Positions 59,019-64,000 of a stretch of 64,000 nucleotides of DNA are shown here, one piece after another; the first letter of the stretch is position 1, and every line of letters begins with the position of its first letter. The stretch is taken from positions 434,001 to 498,000 of the forward strand of contig OOIN01000006.1 of NCBI GenBank assembly GCA_900323505.1. The letters run 5' to 3'. Origin of the DNA: Ustilago trichophora (taxonomy: Eukaryota; Basidiomycota; Ustilaginomycetes; Ustilaginales; Ustilaginaceae). The position numbers and the translations under genes were made by a program. The notes under the pieces are model-generated. The model did no database searches. It was given only the letters and a program-made list of their open reading frames with translations, and was not told the origin of the DNA.

Positions 59019-62000
59019 TTACTGACCCCGGTATCGCTGTTTCTCAAATTCTCCCCAAATCCTCTTCAACAACACCTTGCCAGCACTATCCAACAACCCA
59101 TCCATAGCAGCGTCTCTCTGCCGTTGACCGATCACCTCGCAGATCGTCATCATCCCCACCTCCAATTCTGCCCTCACCTCGGCCGGCACGATCGAGTTTT
59201 GCGCTGTCAGACTCTTCAAGTAGGCGACAAGGATGTAAGTCGCATGCTTTGAGAAAGGCCTTGCTAGCGACTCTGCCTTTGCCAGCTCCGAAGAGCGCGC
59301 TTTGAGCGAGACGTTTTTCACCACGAGCGATGAGAGTAGGCGCGAGAGGGCTCGGGCGGAATGGGCAGCGGTGAGGGGGGTGACGAGTTCGGGATCCAGC
59401 CAAGCGGGTAGGTCGCGTCGGAGCGCGCGGCGTTGTGTGCCTGAGGCTTCGATGCGGGAACGGGTGGATGTGTGGGTGCGGCGTAGGCGGCGGAACAGCG
59501 TGCAAAGGCGGGCGAGGAGGGAGCCCAGGTGCGGGAGGAAGCTCAGCACCAGATCCTGACGCAATCGCATCAACGAACCGAGCGTCGACACGACACCGTC
59601 GAACAGCTTTGTTCGCATCGTATCCAGCTCAGAGCAAGTGAGAACCAGGATCGAGCAAGATGGTTCATCCAACATGCTAGGTCCTGTGATGGTAGCAAAC
59701 AGCTGTAGGGTGGCACCCATGTCCTGCGTTCGGAAGAGCATCGCATGATTGCTGCAGAGCGAATCCAGCGCCAAAACCGAGGCTACCATCGACCGCAGTT
59801 TGATCCTGCCACCGCACATGTTGGTGCTGCTTAGGATCGAAAGCCAGTGCGAGACGTGCGTGCGGGCAATCTTGGAAGTTCCCTCCGGTGCACTGCCAAG
59901 GACCAGGCCGATGGTGCTGATCAGGGCCGCTGCGTCGCCGTCTATCGCTGCGACCTGATTTTCGCTAGCAGCTTCGGAATCGCTGGCTGTGACGGTGGAG
60001 CGCAACGCAGCCAAAAGCTGGCAAAGGACGCCGTCGTAGACCTCACCCTCGAGGTGCGAGACGATACGCTGTAGTCCATCGACGACACGTCGCTGCTCCT
60101 GCAGTCCAGGCAGGGAGGCAATCAGCGCAGAGTACGCCACACAGACAGCCAACGAAGACGCTTTACCGGCCTCCATTGAAACAGCGCGACCGCACGCGTC
60201 GATGCAGCGAATCAGCTCGAATGCGACAATCGCCGCTGGTTTGCACAGCTTCTGCTTTGTACTGTCCTCACCCGCCTCTGGCCCCCCAACGACAGAAGCA
60301 CGACTAAAGACAACGCACAACGAAGCAACGACGTCCTTGGTGAGCGTCGCCATCAGTGCCTGGTATTCGGCACCACCTGCCCCAGCGCCTCCATGAATAG
60401 CCAATCTGACCTCTCGAAGATGGTAAAGCGCCACATCGAGCTTCTGCGCTACCTCGCTGGCCGTGACGAGCTTTTCCGAGGTCAAGCTCTTGATCGCCTC
60501 CAAGTTCTGCGTCAACGCAGCTGTATCGCCTTCCTGTGCGACCTCGCCAACAAGGGTAGCGAGCATGTCTTGCGCAGCACGCATCTTTAGCGTGATCCCA
60601 GCCTGCTTGCTCTTCTCTGTGGCTGCTTCTTGTCTGATCTGCTTGACAACTTCCACGAGGCGTGTTTGGGTAGATACGTTTTGCTTGCTTCGCACAAGGA
60701 GCACTCTAACCGTAGCTTGGAGGGCGGAGAGCGATGCCTGCTCCCAGGCATGCTGCACCTCACCATCCTTGTGACTGTTGCTACTGGCGGCCAGGTAGCC
60801 TTGAAGCGAGGCACAAAGGTCTTCATCCTTGTTATGCGACTCGGCGGCGTATTCCTGCAGCACTCGAGTGAGAAGGTTGCGAAGCTGTGTCCATCTGTCC
60901 AGGATCCCCTCGCTGACTGCCTCCTTCTTGTGAGCAGAGACGAGATCTTCATCGAGCGAGAGCAGATGCCTCAAAACGATTGGGCGGATGTTTCTGCTCA
61001 CCCACTCAGCTGGGGTGACCCAGAGGGCCGCCGTGACCGCAAGTCGGCGTTTGAGGTTCTCGCCGTTACCGAGCCTCTTGATGATATGCACCATGGTCTG
61101 CTCACGCCACTTTGGCAGTTCGAGGAACGACGCGTTGCGCAGTGCGGTCGATGTCACGTATCGCATCCCACCCTCCTCCCCGTCCTCGCTTGGCTCGGCC
61201 AAAGTGACAAGGGTATCGGCAAGCATTTCGAGCGTCACGTTGCCTGCAATACTTTCGAACAGTGGTGCCCAGCGCGTGACGACCGCCATCCACACCACCT
61301 GCAACAACTCGGAGCCATCCCGGATTCGGTTGGGGCAGCCGTTCCAATCGCTGATCGAGGCCTTCAAATCGGAGCTAGCCGTGGTCGACATGTCTTTGAG
61401 AAGTTCAAATACAGCTCCCATGTCCTTGGAGAGAAGCTGGCAGTACTGTGAGTCGGTCTTATCGAGGAAAGTGTCTCTCTCTGCACGTTGTAGGAAGCTC
61501 TGCAGGATCTGGAACTTCAGCTGACACAGCTCCGGGCTGGATTCGCCTAGTGAGAGCAGCTCACGCAGCGAGTCGGACCTTTCATCGAAAGCTGCTTCTA
61601 GGCACGGCAAGCTCTCCGTCGGAAGCGATCCATCCAGCTTGACTGGCTCCGAGGGGTCGTACCGCCACTTTTCGGACAACAGCGCCTGTCTCACCCTTAA
61701 GGCAGCCGCTGCTACACCGCATGTCGCTGGCGCTGGAGCTGTGCTCGTGGATACGAGGCACAAGTCGAGGCACGGAAGAACGAGAGCGTTGTGCAATTCC
61801 TCCGCCGCAGCAATCGAACGAGCGCGGAGGTTGGATGCCAGGTTGACGCTTTGCACGATCTGAGCTGCAATCTGGAGCTGTGCAATCAACGCCGGTGCAA
61901 TTTGTCCATGGGTGTTGGACTTGGTTGGGTCGGTGGAGGCCGTGCGCTGACGCTTGGATCTGGGAGTGGCTGTGATACTCGATGAGACCGACTCTAAGCA

Positions 62001-63860
62001 ATCTGCCAAGCCAGTCAGCCGTTGAATTAGGTCTGGCACCTGCATAGGCGTTACGTTGTCGCGGCAAAGCTTGCCGAGCTCGGCCAGAAATGTCTGCGAT
62101 GTGACGAGGGACGAGGACAGCGCGTTGTCCTTGGTCTTGGCAATGAGCTCAGCGGTGAGCGGAATGCTGCCGAGCACAGCGCTGATGAGGCCAGGGATCG
62201 TTCGGAAACGCATGTCGATAGTTGCGACTGCTCGGAAAAAGTCGAGCGCAGCCAGTGTCGAAGCCGGCAGCTCTTCCGTCAGCCACAATGCCTGCTTTGA
62301 GACCCGTTGCGCAGCGACCAGGGCGAAGATCGAGACCAAGTCGCCCTCCACAACCGACTTTTCAAGTCGCCAGAGCGAGGTGAGGCAGGCAAAGTGGTCA
62401 GCGATCTCACTCTGCGCGGTTGAAACAGGTTCGGCTGCAATCTGGCGCAGTTCAGTGCGAGTGCTGTCGAAGAGCGTGACGAAGAGCGAGCGCCATTCTT
62501 CGTGTTCGTCGCAACCGATGACGTAGAGGCCGTTGCGTTCGATACACTGGAGCAAGCCTTTGCGCGCTGCTGCTCTCTGTGCCTGTTGAGCCTCAGGACC
62601 GGAAGAGGTGACTAGGAAGGGCAGGAGGGGAATGTACCACTGGCACAACATTGTCTTGCGAACAAGTGAAAGCTGCGTCTCGCGCACCGAGCCCGACGTA
62701 GTGGTGCTGGAACTTGCAATTGAGTTGAGGGCCTCGCTGCGATTGAGCTTTGTGTAGAGGAGATCGCTGAGTGTTGCTAGAGAGCTCAGCACCGCCTCGT
62801 TGAGTTGTGCCTCTTGAAGCAGGCTGGTTAGTTGAGCGGCAATGCCGCTGGTTGCAGTCTTAGTCTCCTTCCAGCTGGCTGTTCTGGTGACCTCTGCGCT
62901 ACGACCGGCCTGCAAGAGCGAGCGCTGAACATCTTCGTTGAACAAAGAATCAGCAGCGACCTGCTTGACCACTTGAAGCAGCGGCAAACTTTCCATAATC
63001 GTAGCATTGGCATCTGCAGTGCGACTGCTGAGGGTGTGGAGCGCGCGCAAGAGCGACGGTACTGCAGCGTTGCAAAATTGTTGGTGGTTTCTCTTTGCAT
63101 TCGAGCCGTACTGGAGTGTGATGGTCCAAGTGTCCACGATTGAGTTGAGAATGGCGTGGCCAGCCTGTTGCTCAACGGTGCTTCGTGATTGTCCGAAAAA
63201 GTCGAGCCAAGCCTGAATGGAGTCTGTAGCAGCTTCAATGTTGGTAGCTGCTGTCCTTGATGTGGCTGGAGGCAGGAGTTTGGCAAGCGAAACGGATGCA
63301 GCCGATAAGAGTGCTTCGCGATCTTTGAGCGTAAGGTTTCGAGCCTGAATCAGCTGTCTGGCAAAAGCGCCGGCGAGGCTGAGCAGAGGTTGAGTGTTGG
63401 CAAGATGAGAAAGCCAGCTGCGTTTAGCTGCTTCTGAGAGTTCCGAGTCGATGCTGATCTGTGCTGTTACGATGGCGAAAAGCAGCTGCCATGCCTTGAG
63501 ATCGAGTTCAGAAGTGACAGTTGACAGCACTGCTTGTTGTTGCTTCGACTTGTTCTTGTTCTTGTTGGGTGTGCCAGGAGCCGAGATTGAAGACGAAGTC
63601 TTCAGCGAGGAGCAGAGATGCTCCAAGACCCATTGCGAAAGCAGCTCGGCTTTCTTGGGAACGAAGAAGCTGGCGGAGTGCCATGCGTCGAGAGCAATGT
63701 CTAGTTTACTAACTCCATTCGATGGTGGCTGAGGCACACGAAGCGCCTTGACGAGCTGTTCCGAAGTGGTGATGGAGGCAGATGCAAGTGGTGATGTCGT
63801 GTTGCTCGAAGGTTCACTTGGCCCTGCTGCAGCGGCTCGGCTGCGGGTTGCTGTAGGCAT
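59019..63860 (-). CDS. URB2: Ribosome biogenesis protein Urb2/Npa2 (60S precursor)
   Basis: The 1613-residue nucleolar protein acts with Npa1 and partners in the earliest pre-60S particles and 27S pre-rRNA processing. The protein is a long alpha-helical repeat array without enzyme motifs. The family-defining C-terminal domain (about 1370-1613) is clear: IKLRSMVASVLALDSLCSNH, a Leu-rich stretch, ARALSRLLSSLVVKNVSLKA, FSKHATYILVAYLKSL, and the end MDGLLDSAGKVLLKRIWGEF followed by EKQRYRGQ. The N-terminus is basic and Ala/Ser-rich (MPTATRSRAAAAGPSEPSS). Length is somewhat above the ~1170 residues of yeast Urb2. It is intronless; the start at 63860 is the first ATG of the frame. Confidence 0.9.
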   Translation of the reverse strand: MPTATRSRAAAAGPSEPSSNTTSPLASASITTSEQLVKALRVPQPPSNGVSKLDIALDAWHSASFFVPKKAELLSQWVLEHLCSSLKTSSSISAPGTPNKNKNKSKQQQAVLSTVTSELDLKAWQLLFAIVTAQISIDSELSEAAKRSWLSHLANTQPLLSLAGAFARQLIQARNLTLKDREALLSAASVSLAKLLPPATSRTAATNIEAATDSIQAWLDFFGQSRSTVEQQAGHAILNSIVDTWTITLQYGSNAKRNHQQFCNAAVPSLLRALHTLSSRTADANATIMESLPLLQVVKQVAADSLFNEDVQRSLLQAGRSAEVTRTASWKETKTATSGIAAQLTSLLQEAQLNEAVLSSLATLSDLLYTKLNRSEALNSIASSSTTTSGSVRETQLSLVRKTMLCQWYIPLLPFLVTSSGPEAQQAQRAAARKGLLQCIERNGLYVIGCDEHEEWRSLFVTLFDSTRTELRQIAAEPVSTAQSEIADHFACLTSLWRLEKSVVEGDLVSIFALVAAQRVSKQALWLTEELPASTLAALDFFRAVATIDMRFRTIPGLISAVLGSIPLTAELIAKTKDNALSSSLVTSQTFLAELGKLCRDNVTPMQVPDLIQRLTGLADCLESVSSSITATPRSKRQRTASTDPTKSNTHGQIAPALIAQLQIAAQIVQSVNLASNLRARSIAAAEELHNALVLPCLDLCLVSTSTAPAPATCGVAAAALRVRQALLSEKWRYDPSEPVKLDGSLPTESLPCLEAAFDERSDSLRELLSLGESSPELCQLKFQILQSFLQRAERDTFLDKTDSQYCQLLSKDMGAVFELLKDMSTTASSDLKASISDWNGCPNRIRDGSELLQVVWMAVVTRWAPLFESIAGNVTLEMLADTLVTLAEPSEDGEEGGMRYVTSTALRNASFLELPKWREQTMVHIIKRLGNGENLKRRLAVTAALWVTPAEWVSRNIRPIVLRHLLSLDEDLVSAHKKEAVSEGILDRWTQLRNLLTRVLQEYAAESHNKDEDLCASLQGYLAASSNSHKDGEVQHAWEQASLSALQATVRVLLVRSKQNVSTQTRLVEVVKQIRQEAATEKSKQAGITLKMRAAQDMLATLVGEVAQEGDTAALTQNLEAIKSLTSEKLVTASEVAQKLDVALYHLREVRLAIHGGAGAGGAEYQALMATLTKDVVASLCVVFSRASVVGGPEAGEDSTKQKLCKPAAIVAFELIRCIDACGRAVSMEAGKASSLAVCVAYSALIASLPGLQEQRRVVDGLQRIVSHLEGEVYDGVLCQLLAALRSTVTASDSEAASENQVAAIDGDAAALISTIGLVLGSAPEGTSKIARTHVSHWLSILSSTNMCGGRIKLRSMVASVLALDSLCSNHAMLFRTQDMGATLQLFATITGPSMLDEPSCSILVLTCSELDTMRTKLFDGVVSTLGSLMRLRQDLVLSFLPHLGSLLARLCTLFRRLRRTHTSTRSRIEASGTQRRALRRDLPAWLDPELVTPLTAAHSARALSRLLSSLVVKNVSLKARSSELAKAESLARPFSKHATYILVAYLKSLTAQNSIVPAEVRAELEVGMMTICEVIGQRQRDAAMDGLLDSAGKVLLKRIWGEFEKQRYRGQ

Positions 63861-64000
63861 GATCCTTTTCTAGCCTTGACCCTTTCGGATAGGGGCAGTG
63901 ACAGGCTTATAAGAGGCGAGTGCTCGAGGTAAAGAGATGGTGAGGGGTGGAACAGGTGATTGAGCAGCTCAAGGCTTTGGAGTGTGGAGGAGAGAGAGGC
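63861..64000. other. URB2 upstream region (cut by window edge)
   Basis: The 140 bases upstream of URB2 are purine-rich on the plus strand, hence CT-rich on the coding strand, as in other leaders here. No further feature is visible. Confidence 0.4.

Overview
The window is nuclear DNA of a basidiomycete, most likely a smut fungus (Ustilaginales: Ustilago, Sporisorium or Pseudozyma type). The reasons are long, mostly intronless genes, a few short GT-AG introns with GTGAGT/GTAAGT donors, pyrimidine-rich leaders before start codons, GC-rich coding sequence between AT- and homopolymer-containing spacers, and recognisable fungal housekeeping proteins. The species cannot be fixed from sequence reading alone. 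No operons, tRNA, rRNA, transposon or CRISPR array was found.

Layout. 0-5 kb: the 5' part of a tRNA-dihydrouridine synthase gene (DUS2), a histidine phosphatase and a secreted macrophage-activating-glycoprotein-like protein. 7-16 kb: the siroheme sulfite reductase beta subunit (MET5 type), a HAD sugar/glycerol-phosphate phosphatase and ribosomal protein eL13. 17-24 kb: a long repetitive secreted Gly/Ser/Pro/Asp protein, a mitochondrial FAM210-like protein and a Mid2/Wsc-like mucin-type membrane protein. 25-33 kb: ceramide synthase, the GINS subunit SLD5 (three exons) and a 1191-residue disordered protein. 35-42 kb: CWH43 (seven exons, GPI lipid remodelling), a doubtful small ORF and a four-exon gene whose product starts with a near-perfect copy of the histone H3 tail but has no recognisable histone fold. 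42-64 kb: NOP9, a disordered 934-residue protein, a 55-residue spliced membrane protein, a 2142-residue ASH/MSP-like repeat protein, CTF8 and URB2.

Shared themes. NOP9 and URB2 both act in ribosome assembly, and eL13 is a ribosomal protein. SLD5 and CTF8 both act at the replication fork and share a CGCGACGCG promoter element. The ceramide synthase makes the lipid that CWH43 installs on GPI proteins. Genes are arranged convergently, divergently or in tandem with no sign of co-transcription, so these themes are functional rather than operonic.

The most unusual item is the histone H3 tail mimic at 40.76-41.54 kb. Other points worth a second look are TACTGTAC palindromes confined to spacers, the tiny spliced membrane protein, the ASH-repeat giant in a fungus without flagella, and the repetitive secreted protein.
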